Source: Papiliotrema nemorosa
Lineage: Eukaryota; Basidiomycota; Tremellomycetes; Tremellales; Rhynchogastremaceae
Length of the DNA: 64,000 nt
Direction: 5' to 3'
Assembly: GCA_032158125.1 (NCBI GenBank)
Contig: JASKOT010000002.1
Location: forward strand, 434,001 to 498,000
Position 1 is the first letter of the stretch. Every line of letters starts with the position of its first letter. Shown one piece after another: positions 1 to 10,738 of this stretch. The notes below the pieces were generated by a model. That model had not been told where the DNA came from and searched no databases. It worked only from the letters and a program-made list of their open reading frames with translations. The position numbers and the translations under genes are program-made.

Positions 1-656
1 GGAGAGACTTCGACAGATGCCTTTGGTGGTCGTCCACGTCGTTTGCGAGGCGGGCCGGCTGCGGAGTCATCACTGGACTTTCGCTTTTGAAGGGCGGGTG
101 AAGGTGCGGTGGCGGGGGAGGAGAGAAGGGAAGTTGCGGTGAAAGGGGAAACGAGATCGGCACCTCGGGTACCGGTGTTGTCGAGGGCGGTGATGGCAGC
201 GATGAGAGCAGCCGGGACAGGTGTTTCGGTAGCAGGAATAGCAGTCGCAACATCCTCGACGACAGTCTTGCCGAGATCGAAGAAGCTGGCCGGGTTGACC
301 GTGACTGCGTCTTGTTGGATGAATGGCAAGGACGGCCAGTTGGTGAAAGACTCGGCAGCTTGCTCGATGCCGACCATGTCGAGGCCAACAGAGTCAAAGT
401 CAAAGTCAAATTCGGCTTGAGCAAGTGGGTCAAGGGCGAGACTCTGCTCTGACTCGGTCGACGCGGGAGAGTGAGCGGCGCTCGTTGGGCGAGATTGCGG
501 GGACATGGATAGAGAGGGAAGGTATTCGGACATCAACGGAGACTCAAAAGGAGTCGCGTCGAGACCTAGGAACGAGCCCAGGTCAAGGGCATCGGGGCCC
601 AAGGCAAAAGGGTCGTAAGAGTCGTGGGTGAGCAATTGCATTTCACCTTGTGACAT
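1..656 (-). CDS. AT-hook transcriptional regulator, N-terminal part (runs off the left edge)
   Basis: The minus strand is open from an ATG at 656 to position 1 with no stop, so only the first ~218 residues are present. The start reads MSQGEMQLLTHDSYDPF and is followed by an acidic, Ser/Pro-rich region typical of activation domains. Near the window edge RKRRGRPPK is a canonical AT-hook core (RGRP flanked by basic residues), which binds the minor groove of AT-rich DNA. No bZIP, zinc-finger or homeodomain is visible; it would lie outside the window. The frame stays open upstream to position 840, where a good intron acceptor sits, so the true start may be further upstream in a spliced exon. A Gcn4/Cpc1-like factor is possible because the leader carries uORFs, but the DNA-binding domain that would decide this is missing. 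Confidence 0.6.
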   Translation of the reverse strand, partial: MSQGEMQLLTHDSYDPFALGPDALDLGSFLGLDATPFESPLMSEYLPSLSMSPQSRPTSAAHSPASTESEQSLALDPLAQAEFDFDFDSVGLDMVGIEQAAESFTNWPSLPFIQQDAVTVNPASFFDLGKTVVEDVATAIPATETPVPAALIAAITALDNTGTRGADLVSPFTATSLLSSPATAPSPALQKRKSSDDSAAGPPRKRRGRPPKASVEVS

Positions 657-1240
657 TTTGAAGGGGGATGACTGTGGTGGAGTCGCAGTCGTTGTTTGTT
701 GCAAAGAGAAAACGCCCGTGACTTCAGGAGTCGTCTTTTGATCGAAGGCTGTTGAAGAACCTATAGAGGGTCGACTTGATAATTCAAGCGGGTAGTCCCT
801 TGTCTGTTGATATATTTCTAGCAGTGGCTGTTCAGGCGAACTTATAGATGTTAGCCTTCGGACTTGTAGACAATTGAGTCCACTCACGACACGACCTGGA
901 GCTGCGGTATATCTAACGGTAACACTGGTTGGGAGGTTGTTGCTGACACCCTTGCGAGCTGGTGTACGAGGGGGAGGGTTGTTGGGCCGGGTTGGGTTGG
1001 GCTCGTTGTGATGATGGGTACGGTGTGATGGGAGTTGGGAAGGCCATGATGGGCAAGAGGGGGTTGAACCGAGTTGGGTTCAGATGATTGACTGGAAGGG
1101 TTGGGTACTTGTTGTGATCGTCCTTGTTGACGAGAGCTAAACTCTTTGGAAGAATTTAGGCGAATGACTGCATGTCGAATACTATTGTTGTATGCGTCGA
1201 GTCTAGAGTATGAGGGCACGGGTACTTGAGTTTTGAATTA
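657..1240 (-). promoter_or_regulatory. uORF-bearing leader or upstream exon of the AT-hook regulator gene
   Basis: A 47-nt intron is visible at 841-887 (donor GTGAGT at 887, branch GCTAAC, acceptor AG at 842-841). Joining 888 to 840 links an open frame at 888-1237 in phase with the regulator frame, but that upstream frame has no ATG, so it is either leader or part of an exon whose start codon lies beyond another intron. Two ATG-initiated upstream ORFs occur here: a 5-codon one at 1173-1156 (MQSFA) and a 44-codon one at 1047-913. If translation begins at 656, these uORFs precede it and could impose translational control. Confidence 0.4.
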
Positions 1241-2179
1241 CGCCAGAGGCTGTTGATTTGGACACTTGAGTAAGGCTGAGCCTAGAGGGGAGTTGACTTG
1301 GGGGGACTTGGTGAGTTGCTTGCAGAGTTGTTGAGAGGAGGGTGAAGAAGAGACGAGGTCAAACAGGAAAGAAACGTTTCGCTCGCTGGAGGGGGGGGAC
1401 GAGGTTCTCACGCTAAAGGAGGGGGAAGAAAGGGGGGAGGCGCGTTTATTTCCCAATTGGGAAATTTTCACTTTTTCTCGGGAAGGGTTTCGGGCATCAT
1501 CATCATCGGCATTTCGACCATTGTGGCATTATCAGGACCCCGCTTCCCGCCTTGTTCATACAGCTATGGGTTGGGTCACTCCTGCTTCTCTTCACGCAGA
1601 TGCATGCTGGTCAGCTGTGGACAGCAGATTGAAGGAGTAGTGATATCTCGAAAGTTGAAAACAACAATCAGAATAAGCTCTTCGCTTGGCGCAAGGAGAA
1701 TTTCTCCATCAGATCAGCATTTTAGAATCTTGACCCATGCGTGTCCTTCCTAGCAAGCGATCAACGGCCAGACCCCGGACCTCGACCGAACATCGCGGAT
1801 CACGATTGCAAGCGGCCACCTCCATGCATAAGCCATAGATCGACGTGTGCATGCCCAAAACATGACGTCGGGTTTGATGGGGTTTTCCTTTGACGTTATC
1901 AAACCGTGAGTCACCGCCGGCAATTCAGGCAGCTCCACCCACCTCCACCTCCACTCACCACATCATCGATGCCATAGACGAAGGGGACTTTTCGCACCCC
2001 TCTGTTTAGTCAGATTCTCATTGACCTTCGGTCCGCAGATCGAACAAGAGGAAAGCTGAGATGCCATCACTCATCCTTTTCTGATTTCTCTTCTAACGTC
2101 CAATTCTTCTACTTGGAACCAGCAGAGCTTTGGTCAAGCGACTACACGGCTGCCGAGACGGCATCGTAGGGCTTACAGG
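1241..2179. other. Intergenic, divergent promoter region
   Basis: No supported gene. It separates the minus-strand regulator from the plus-strand transporter and must hold both promoters. It contains a CATCATCATCATCG run at 1496-1509 and short open frames that lack ATG starts or protein-like composition. Confidence 0.6.
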
Positions 2180-4301
2180 ATGACACGATTCAAGGGAGCT
2201 TTCCAAACCACCATTCTTGGATCGGCCATTCGACTGGTCAGTGGTAATAGACTGCTCAAATACGAAGATGAGGTACACTTCCCTCAAAAATACAATCCCG
2301 AGCGGATATCCAGAGTCTTGACCGAACAACGCTCTAGGCAGAGCGAACATGGGCCACCGTCTACCCCTCCTCGACAGGATTCTGATAATGCGACCTTGCG
2401 AGGTGACGACCCGGAGCCAAATGAAAAAGTCACAAAGCAGGGGGAGAAGCAAGCGAGATATGATGCCTCACAGAGGCAGAACGTGGAAGAGTCGCCAGAT
2501 GCACAACCAGGCAGGAACAAGGAGAGCCGAGAGGAGAATCAACGAAACGAGCAGGACAATCGCCAGGACGTTGAAGCTGGACAAGACCCAAATTTGGTCA
2601 CATGGTATGGCCCTGACGATCCAGAGAACCCGTGAGTGCTTGAAGCTGTCTCTGGGCGATCTGACGTCGCCAGATACAACTGGTCAACTGCATACAAGTC
2701 GTTCGTGGCTATCCAAATGTCCTTCCTTACCTTTGCCGTCTACGTCGGATCATCCATCTACTCGTCAGGTATCAGCGGCCCAAACCCAGACAGCATTACG
2801 AGCACTTTCAATGTTTCTCAAGTCTCAGGACTGGTCGGGTGCGTATAAATTTACCGTGGCATGGTGTAGGCTAATCAGCAGTCTGACTGTATTTGTGCTG
2901 GGTTACGGAATTGGACCCATGCTCTGGTCCCCCTTGTCAGACTTTCCCCAAGTCGGTCGATTGCCAGTCTACATCGGTACCTTGATCGTCTTTGTCGCGT
3001 TGCAGTTCCCGACCATATACGCGAAAAACTTCTCCACTGTCCTTGCCATGCGTTTTCTCGCAGGATTCTTCGGATCTCCGGCATTGGCTGTAGGCGGCGC
3101 AACCATGGGTGATGTGAGTTGAGCTTCTCTCGGCTTTACTGACCACAGATGTTCGCGCCAAAGCACCTTGCATACGCGATCGGAGTTTGGGGCTGTGGGG
3201 CAGTCTGCGGGCCAGTGTTGGGACCGCTTCTTGGTGGCTTCACATATCAAGCCAAAGGCTGGACCTGGCCGTTATGGTATGTCATTCCAAGATCTTCCAA
3301 CTCACGGCAGGGTCTTGACATGGTTGAGCGGAGGTTGCCTAGTTTTCAGCATCATCTTCTTCCCCGAGACCAGCGGCAAAAATATCCTCCACCGACGCAT
3401 GGTGCGACTCCGACGTATCACCGGCAACAAAGATCTCAACACGCAAGCCGAAATTGACGGTGCGGACCGAAGTCCGACAGCACTGGCGGTGGAGATCTTA
3501 TGGCGACCATTCGCATTGTTCTTCGAACCCATCCTACTCGCATTCAACCTTTATCTTGCACTCATCTACGCTCTCCTGTACATCTGGTTCGAGTCGTTCC
3601 CACTTGTCTTCCAAGAGGTACACGGTTTCAATCCCGGAGAGTCCGGCCTGGCGTTTATGGGCATCTTTGTCGGTGCATGGCTCGCATGTGGTGCATTCTG
3701 TGTGTACATCCGGGCAAAGCTCGAGCCTCTCTTCGATGCAAACGACGGCAAGATCCCTTGTCCTGAGATTCGGCTCTACCCGGCACCCATTGCGGCCGTC
3801 TGCATTCCCGTTGCCATGTTTGGGTTTGGCTGGTCGGGCCAATACGAATCAGTCCACTGGATTGGTAGGTCGTTCGCATCGCTTCTTGCCATTGCTGATC
3901 ATCATCAGTCCCCATCATATTCTCCGGTTTCTTTGGAATCGGTGCTTTCATCTTGTTCCAGTGTATCTTTGCGTACTTTGGGTGAGCTTTTCCGGATGCG
4001 TTTGATGTATTGGCTAACCTACCAGTGATGTGTATTACACCGAGATGGGCTCGGTCCTCACCCTCAACGACCTATTCCGAGCAACATGGGGAGCCGCATT
4101 CCCCCTCTTTGCTGGAGCAATGTTTCAACGACTCGGCATTGGAGGAGGAAACTCGCTGCTTGGCGGTCTCGCGTGTCTCTTCATTCCCGCGCCTTTGTTA
4201 TTCATCAAGTAGTGAGTGGCATCGACGGTCATATAACAAGACGCTGATCCGCAAGCGGTGCCAAAATCCGTGGCATGAGCAAATACGCGGTGCATGGCTG
4301 A
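2180..4301 (+). CDS. MFS drug/polyamine transporter, DHA1 family
   Basis: Plasma-membrane proton antiporter of the major facilitator superfamily, DHA1 (Flr1/Tpo-like) group, predicted to export drugs or polyamines. Eight exons: 2180-2631, 2674-2838, 2882-3113, 3149-3276, 3311-3864, 3909-3981, 4026-4211, 4256-4301; 611 aa. A hydrophilic N-terminus of ~150 residues rich in E, R, Q and N leads into DPENPYNW, a hallmark of the family just before TM1. Further family landmarks are GYGIGPMLWSPLSD, the GRLPVYIG loop between TM2 and TM3 (motif A region), RFLAGFFGSPALAVGG and GPVLGPLLGGF (motif C region), and PETSGKNIL in the central loop. All exon phases agree, and two introns are only 34-35 nt. The substrate cannot be read from sequence. 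Confidence 0.92.
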
Positions 4302-4733
4302 GCCATCTAGGGAGCTTTGGCCATTCCTTCAAGCCGGCAAACGTCGTCGCATTGCTTCTTCGCTTACGAATCCTATTTCATCCTCCTCATGCTCCCTCCC
4401 TCATGCAGTCTGCCCCATATAGACACATCAACTCGTGTGACCGTTAGAAGTTTCCAATTTAGACCTAGACGATATGTAGCCATAGTTTCTCCGTCCCAAA
4501 TGTATCACCTACTCCGCACATTGTTACTTCACGCCATGCCGCCTTGCTCTCAAGACCGTCAAATCCTCATCGGTCCGGCGCTCCTTTGATCTAGAACATC
4601 ACTATAATGAGGACCTCTGTGGCGTTTGCAACGCATTTAGGTCGGGATTCTGTTGGGAAACTCCTCACCTGGATTCAAAAAAAAAACATCGCTTCCATAT
4701 ACAATAAAGTCATTCGACCTGGGTCTTTTTGAT
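4302..4733. other. Intergenic
   Basis: No gene seen. An upstream non-ATG extension of the next open frame reaches 4653 and includes an A8 run near 4677. It is probably 3' UTR of the transporter and promoter of the next gene. Confidence 0.5.
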
Positions 4734-5639
4734 ATGAAGGCCACCCTTAGTCGATCTCGCTACCGATGCGCCTCATGCTTGTCGTGTCCCTGCACACAGA
4801 CTATTGGACAGACCTCGCAGCCCGAGACAGTCATCACCCTTATTGAAGCCAGCGAGCAGCAACTCTCGCCAAGGATGATCAGACCAGCGATGCGCAGTGG
4901 CAACTCAGACATGGACATGAATGCTGGCAGCCGAGGGTATGCCCTCTCTGGTGGGATTCATACTTCCTTCCAGTCCACCGATGAACTCGTTGAGTCGAGC
5001 GAAAATGACCGGGATCAAGTCACGGGAGATCTCACTTGTTCTCACGCCAACGACGACCGCCTCTCCACAATGCTTCGAGGAGTTCTCAACCATGCAATCG
5101 ATCAAGACACTGCCTATTTGATAGGTAGAACACCACTTCAGAGAACTCTGGACGCACTGTTGAAAGCCAATACTGCTATTCGACGTCGAGATACAGAAGA
5201 ACGACCTGAAGAGATCGCCAAGCGTCAGATTGTTCAGGTGGTCGTTTCGTCGTACGCACCACAACTTCTCTCTTCCATGAGAGTCGAGGAGCTTTGTCAA
5301 ATGGCGAGCAATTCTGTCACGTACGTAGACACTGTAAAGCTGTGGGCCGATTACCACTGTGTCCTGCGAGAGCGAGTGGGAGAGATCGCTGAATCTGAGA
5401 ATGGGTTGTTGGCTGCCGAATGCTTAGTAAACGCCGTGAAGAGGTCAAATCTATTCGGCACTATCGCAGTGTCGGAGGACATTCACCAGCGTGTCATCAA
5501 CCGGCTAGCTGAAACTCTGAGACAGACACGTCCAGGAGAAATGATCGGCTCGTTTACCAGGACAGACATTTTGACCGCCGAGCCAGCTGTTCCTTGGTCA
5601 GACTGGACGATCATCGAAGAAGGAGAGGGAGATGGTTGA
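4734..5639 (+). CDS. Hypothetical protein, intronless, 301 aa
   Basis: I do not recognise this protein. The open frame begins upstream of the first ATG (4734, MKATLSRSRYRC) and runs uninterrupted to 5639. The N-terminus has a cysteine group (CASCLSCPC) close to basic residues. From about residue 110 the protein is mixed polar/hydrophobic and probably helical (for example RTPLQRTLDALLKANTA and QIVQVVVSSYAPQLLSS), ending in an acidic tail (WTIIEEGEGDG). No signal peptide or membrane span is evident. It is unusual here in having no intron; composition gives no clear sign of transfer. A later in-frame ATG (4876) could also be the start. Transcription evidence would be needed to be certain the gene is real. 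Confidence 0.5.
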   Translation: MKATLSRSRYRCASCLSCPCTQTIGQTSQPETVITLIEASEQQLSPRMIRPAMRSGNSDMDMNAGSRGYALSGGIHTSFQSTDELVESSENDRDQVTGDLTCSHANDDRLSTMLRGVLNHAIDQDTAYLIGRTPLQRTLDALLKANTAIRRRDTEERPEEIAKRQIVQVVVSSYAPQLLSSMRVEELCQMASNSVTYVDTVKLWADYHCVLRERVGEIAESENGLLAAECLVNAVKRSNLFGTIAVSEDIHQRVINRLAETLRQTRPGEMIGSFTRTDILTAEPAVPWSDWTIIEEGEGDG

Positions 5640-5974
5640 TGCAGACTGAGCTTCACAGAATGTCTGAATAAGGAGATTTGCCTGTGCCTCATACCTTGTG
5701 GTCCACTTATGTGCTCCTCGTATTTTCGTACACATCGCTACGAAACTTGCATGTAATATGTCGTCAAAGTGGACGTGTCGGGAGACGGTGATAGCCGGAG
5801 TGAGTGCGGGGGTGAGGCGGCGAGGAGCGATAAGCCGGAACAATTCAGACCGTGATCACCATTATCCCGACCTCCTCTTGCAGCATCTGTGCACCCTGCT
5901 CGAAAGCTCAAAGAGTCGTCAAACGAGTCTGAAGTGTAGACAGGTAGCTCTGTTCTTGTGTACTACTCGCCAAC
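5640..5974. other. Intergenic
   Basis: About 335 bp with no supported gene; serves as 3' flank of the intronless gene and promoter of the next plus-strand gene. Confidence 0.5.
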
Positions 5975-7973
5975 ATGATGAGACTCTTCTTCGGGTCTAT
6001 GTCAGATACCCCGCCCAAACCTCGATCCAAAGCCGAGCGTCCCGTCCAGATCGACGCGATCCCTTCACCCGATGACCACCTCGAAGCATCCACAGCATTG
6101 CCCTCCAGCGACACCGTGGTATCCTCAAGATCCAGGGGGACCCTGCCGGATTGTCAGTCCTCCGAATCCGCTTCGACATTGGCTGACTCTAGTCTCCGCA
6201 TTGACCCCGGATCAGGTAGACGCCTATCGAAAGGGTTGGTCGGATGGTACGACCACCTTCCGTAACTACCTCGATGGCAGTATCGACGCTCTCCGGCATG
6301 TCATCCCGGCGAAAGATCCTTACGAGCCAGGCGCGAAGATCCTTCCGTTCGTCCTCATTGCGGGAGCAGCAGCGACCTACGGCTTGGCCGGACTTGCACT
6401 TCGACGTAATATGTTCCGAAGAAATGCGGGTCTTACAGCCCGACTTGATGATCTGGAGCGCCGCTTGGCTCTTCAGATACAGGCCAACGGACGGGATCAG
6501 AGGATCGAGCTGGACAAACTTCATAAAGCATTATCAAGCATTGGCCAGAACAGGACTCTGAGTGGACCGGTAATGCGACCGGATCTCGGTCAGGGGTCAT
6601 TGGCGGTTGGAGGAACGCTTGAGTCGAGTTTGAGAGACTTGGAAGATCACGTCATCATGGCGAACAAGGACAGGCGAACGGAATTGTATGGATTCCGAAG
6701 TGAGCTCATGGGAGAACTACAGGTGATCAAGGATGAGGTGAAGGGATTAGAGGGGAAAATCATGGGCGGTCTAGGGGAGAAGCTCAGTGCGGCCTCTGGC
6801 ATGCATGATGCACCACGATGGGAGCTCGAAGAGGGTAACCGGGAATGGCTCGAGAAGAAAGGCGTGCGTCTGGGTCGTGCATACACAGCATATCAAGCTG
6901 ACTTCTGGGACAGATGATCGCGGACGAAGAAGTGAATCCTTCACTAGAAGAATGTGACAACCGCTTTGACCCCCACGACCCTGCTCCAACGACGAACAAA
7001 GCCCCTCGACACGTCATTGACCCCACTGTGTCCGGCTCATTCACATCTGCCAACACGCCCCCTCCGCCAAAACCTCGGACCTACTCTGAATACGCCAAAG
7101 ACGAAGAGCTCCAAGCGTCTCGACAAGCTCTGTACGATAATATCCAGGCGACAAAGGACAAATATCAGGCGATCATGGATTCTGCACCGGCAAACCCTGC
7201 AGGTACCGAAGCCTCGGAAATGGTAGATCAGCTTGGTGAAGTTGCGAATGTCATCGGAGGGCAACACTTGAAGAAGAAGAACAAGAAGAAGAATAAATCC
7301 CGAGCTCTCACGGTAGAGGAAGGTGAGTCATGTTACGACGTTAAGAATGCCTATTAATTTTCAGATGAAGAAGCGCAGCAGACTCCTTCAGACTTTTCAC
7401 CTTGGATGAGTAGCGCATCATCAACACCTGATCCGACAAAGCCCGCATCAGCTCAACCAGGAAGCCTCTTTGAAGATGCCGCGGAACTCAACGAGAGCCA
7501 GAAGCAAGGCGAGGACAGTCAAGTGGAGGAGAAGCTCAACAATCTTACTAGTAGCAGATATCGCCAATTTGCTCCGACTCACTATGGCCCTCGCTTGGGC
7601 GTCGACGACTCGGGCAACTGGCGATTCGCCATTTCTCCCCAGCCCAAGCTGAATCTTCGGGCGCCTGGACAGCGCTTGGCCGATGTGGTGTACGAGGTCA
7701 AGCATGCTCATCACGAGGTTGGCTCATTCTACACTTTTGCGTAGGTGACATCGGGTCCTTGCTTCGGCGAAGCTGACCTGCAGTTCGTCGTCCAGCGGTG
7801 CAGAGTATTACAGCGAGGTGCCCGTATACCTCTACCCCGAATTCGACATTGTCAGACTCGACGGCCAGCTCTGGAAATGCGAGAGGACTGGACCAGGTCA
7901 TTATATCGTCAAGGAGAAGCTGAGTGATTCCACCAGTCCCGAATGGGATGGGGTGGGATTCGAGAAGGATTGA
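5975..7973 (+). CDS. Hypothetical membrane/coiled-coil protein, 607 aa, five exons
   Basis: Unrecognised. Exons 5975-6152, 6193-6863, 6914-7322, 7365-7740, 7784-7973. The N-terminal part is Ser/Pro-rich, then a conserved-looking stretch (LTPDQVDAYRKGW), one hydrophobic helix (ILPFVLIAGAAATYGLAGLA, about residues 110-130) and a long charged, probably coiled-coil segment (ARLDDLERRLALQIQ). The C-terminal half has a lysine cluster (KKKNKKKNK) and ends in a compact segment with YGPRLGVDDSGNWRF and VPVYLYPEFDIVRLDG. Read without splicing, 5975-6917 and 6914-7973 look like two ORFs overlapping by ATGA. A 50-nt intron at 6864-6913 (GTGCGT donor, GCTGAC branch, CAG acceptor) joins them in phase, so one protein is preferred. 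Start at 5975 or the second Met (6002, MSDTPPKP) is uncertain. Confidence 0.6.
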
Positions 7974-8564
7974 AAGGGGGTCAAAGCGTTGTCATTCTTC
8001 TGGCTGTTGTAAGGGAATCTCCATTCAGGTTGTGTTCAAATGCTTGTTCTTTTCATACCTGTACCTCTCATGTCATCGTCGCTGCTACCATCCTACTGTG
8101 GTCCTGACGAGAGCAGCAAAGCAGATACGCATTACGGTGCAGTGTAGACAGCCACACCGGCTCGATCGGATCCGGGTCGAGCCGAAACCTCCAGCTCGCA
8201 CCGTTCTTTCAAGATACCGCTCCCAACTTTGTTTGTCTGCTTTAGACGACGAGTGCCCCTACTCTTTGAGTCGACCCGACTGAGTAGTGCATCGGAAGCC
8301 CGTGAAGAGCATGTATATGCTGTGCCGCAAGTGACACGAAGGACCGCGCGGACATGTCGACCCCTCGTTGACTGACGCTCGGTCCCCCTCGTTCGCCCAA
8401 ACGTCACGTTGGGTCCTGTCGCTTGGCTCTCGACAGGACGCTTGGAACGATTTGAGAGTGAGATGACAGTGACACAATGAGGATGGTCATGAGTGGGATG
8501 AGCCAAACCCTCCCGGCCCTTTCGACAGCCGATCACAGCTCAATGGACGACTCAGCAAAGAGGA
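7974..8564. other. Intergenic
   Basis: Nothing coding is supported. The right end is promoter of the following gene. Confidence 0.5.
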
Positions 8565-8570
8565 TATAAG
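8565..8570 (+). promoter_or_regulatory. TATA-like box
   Basis: TATAAG in the context GAGGATATAAGCC lies 51-56 nt upstream of the ATG at 8621, a plausible core-promoter spacing for a short-leader transcript. Confidence 0.35.
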
Positions 8571-8620
8571 CCTGTCGAGGGAGCATGTCCCCCTAATCAC
8601 CCTACCCAGCAACAATCAAC

Positions 8621-9906
8621 ATGCGTAGTGTCCATGCTGGTACCCTACCTGTTCGAGGATCACCCGGAGCGATACCTACTGCTCGCAAGGCTGTGACCAA
8701 GACTGCGACTGTCGATATCGCCCATTGTACTCGTAAGACTTCCACCGATCGTTCGGATGTCAAGGTGGGCGGAATCTCCGGTCCAAGCTGATTCTGAGGA
8801 GAACCAAATCAGCGAGACCAAACCCCAAATGACGCCGATCAAGCAAGACCTCCCCAAAGTGCTTTCGGTTCCTCGGGGTATGTCCACACCACAACCAAGC
8901 GATTCGTGCTTTGGCTGATACTCCAGACATTGGCGAGAATATTCCACCCCTTGTAAAGCTCGAAAGAGCCTCCAATGAGCTTGCTACCACTGCGGTACCC
9001 ATCACCCCCTCTCATGCCAAGCGGATGAACGAGCATCTCGGGTTGCTCAAGGAGATTGTGGCTTCTCTGGGGAAACTGACTGTCAATGCGAAGTCGACTG
9101 CAGAAACGAAGACTGCAACGCGTGAGCTCTTCCTCGAACGTCGGTCATCGATGTCACTGATTTCTCAGCTTCAAAGGTCAAAGTGGATGGCCCTGCTCTC
9201 CTCGCCGGGGAGAGACAACCCGTTCAGAAGGCCAATATCCCTCAATCGAAAGCTGTTCCTGGTCAGGCGGGCTCTGCTCCAGCCTGTGACTCGCTCTCCC
9301 CAAAGCGGTCCCAGGATAATAGTGTCCCCATCCAACGCCTCCGTATGGAACTTCCCATCTCGGGCGCCAACAATCCTCAGCCACACACCGTGGTCAAGGG
9401 CAACACCTCCCCGAGTCTGACCTTTATCCAAGATACACCCAGGTCCGTGAAGATCAAGCTCAAATCCAAAGCCGACCATGCGCTTGACACGGCCGACTGG
9501 CTCAAGACTCGGATAGATCGGTATCCCGGCCAATACACTTTTAGCATCAGAGGCGTCGATGTCCCCTCGAGGGGTGCCAATCCTGCTATACACGAGATCT
9601 GGTTGCGATATGCTCCTTCGCGACCTGACCATCTATTCCCCAACATGCTCACGTGAGTGAACCTTGAGGCGGGATGTAATCATCCCGGTGCTGCGGTACA
9701 GGTATTGAAGTCGATGCTGATGAGCCAGTAAGGACGGTGATGGATTCGCCTGGAAAATCAAGTGTCGAATCTACTCGAATTCCGATGGACAGGGGACCAT
9801 CCATTTTGGAACCCGAGCGTTCAGGTTCAAAAAGGTAGAAGGAGGTCACGGGAAGGGATTCGCGCAGCAGTATCGGGTCAACGTATACTCGGGCAGGGAA
9901 GTATGA
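8621..9906 (+). CDS. Hypothetical protein, 359 aa, five exons
   Basis: Unrecognised. Exons 8621-8764, 8799-8877, 8927-9121, 9169-9652, 9729-9906; all phases agree and the total is 360 codons including stop. The first 200 residues are low-complexity and charged (Lys/Thr/Ser/Pro). The last ~120 residues look like an ordered beta-rich domain: KADHALDTADWLKTRID, YPGQYTFSIRGVDVPSRG, IHEIWLRYAP, then DGDGFAWKIKCRIYSNSDGQ, GTIHFGTRAFRFKKVEGG and QYRVNVYSGREV at the C-terminus. Two possible acceptors follow the donor at 9653; the one at 9728 is chosen because it continues the frame for 59 residues, whereas the nearer one stops after nine codons. No signal peptide is evident. Confidence 0.6.
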
Positions 9907-10415
9907 TCTGGCTTTGAGCGCGACACGAGGTGTGGAGTTTGCGAGTGTCCGTTATATAGCTGTGCTTATTTATGCACCGGGGTCGTTTACGATTTTTCTC
10001 AATCATTCATCATGCCTCGTGTTGAAGTGCAGTCTTGAGGCTTGTCCAACAGACTAAGCGTCTTGGAGCCATTCCGCTGCAGGGTATCCTGCTGAAAGAC
10101 GTCAGCATTCACTCTCGAGCCAGCAGGATTCTCCTCTCGTCCGCTCGGACTCTAACATCATCAGATACTCGACATCTACTCAATGAGGCGCGAGGTTTTT
10201 GGTGGCTCCTACATTCAAACTCGATGGCTCTGTCGGGGGCTCGAGCCCACTACCCTTCCCATCAACGGATACTCAGCTCGATGCCGAAGACACTGGATAC
10301 ATAAGCGCTCCGTATAGGACCGGGACATGTCTCGGCATGCACACCTCGATCGGTCGTGTATATTAGTGCTCAGAGACGGCAGGAGAATCCAGCGCAAATC
10401 AAAGCCAGCTTCAAC
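9907..10415. other. Intergenic
   Basis: No supported gene. It holds a perfect 12-bp palindrome (GGGCTCGAGCCC, 10237-10248) and a TATATTA at 10359-10365, 51 nt before the next ATG. Confidence 0.45.
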
Positions 10416-10738
10416 ATGTCTGCCCCTCTTGCTGCCCGGTTTCTTGTCCGCTCTTCAGTCTTCTGCTTCACCCGGTCTGTGATGTATCAGACTCTGGTAC
10501 ATGACTCCTTGAGCAACCATTTCCGAGGCGGGAGCATCAGTAGAGAACAAGACGCCAGGGTATCAAGTGGACCTGTGAGTTCTTGTCCGGCTATTGGTGA
10601 AAAAGTCGCGTTAACAAGCGTCAGTATGTGCAGACTTCCTGTCCCATTCTAGCCGCAATGCAAAGGACGTATTCCAAACGATCATGTGAGAAAGCGCTTT
10701 GGCGGAAGGGATCACTTGAGAGTGTGCTGATAGGTTGA
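10416..10738 (+). CDS. Putative small protein, ~90 aa, two exons
   Basis: Doubtful gene. An ATG at 10416 follows a TATA-like TATATTA by about 50 nt and opens a 53-codon exon (10416-10574) ending exactly at GTGAGT. The intron 10575-10624 ends in CAG and a second exon (10625-10738) continues in phase for 37 codons to TGA. The N-terminus (MSAPLAARFLVRSSVFCF) is basic, hydrophobic and free of acidic residues, as in mitochondrial presequences. A second possible intron from 10686 would end the protein at a stop directly after the junction. No family is recognised. The following exonuclease frame is not reachable from this exon without a stop, so it is treated as separate. Confidence 0.3.

Noticed and set aside
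884..1471. Two minus-strand open frames (111 and 77 codons)
   Set aside because: Neither has an ATG (both open with GTG), so they are not genes as they stand. The first is considered only as leader or upstream exon.
4036..4447. Open frames over the 3' end of the MFS gene
   Set aside because: They read across verified introns of the transporter in the wrong phase.
10237..10248. GGGCTCGAGCCC palindrome resembling a tRNA B box
   Set aside because: No A box, acceptor stem or anticodon arm can be folded around it on either strand.
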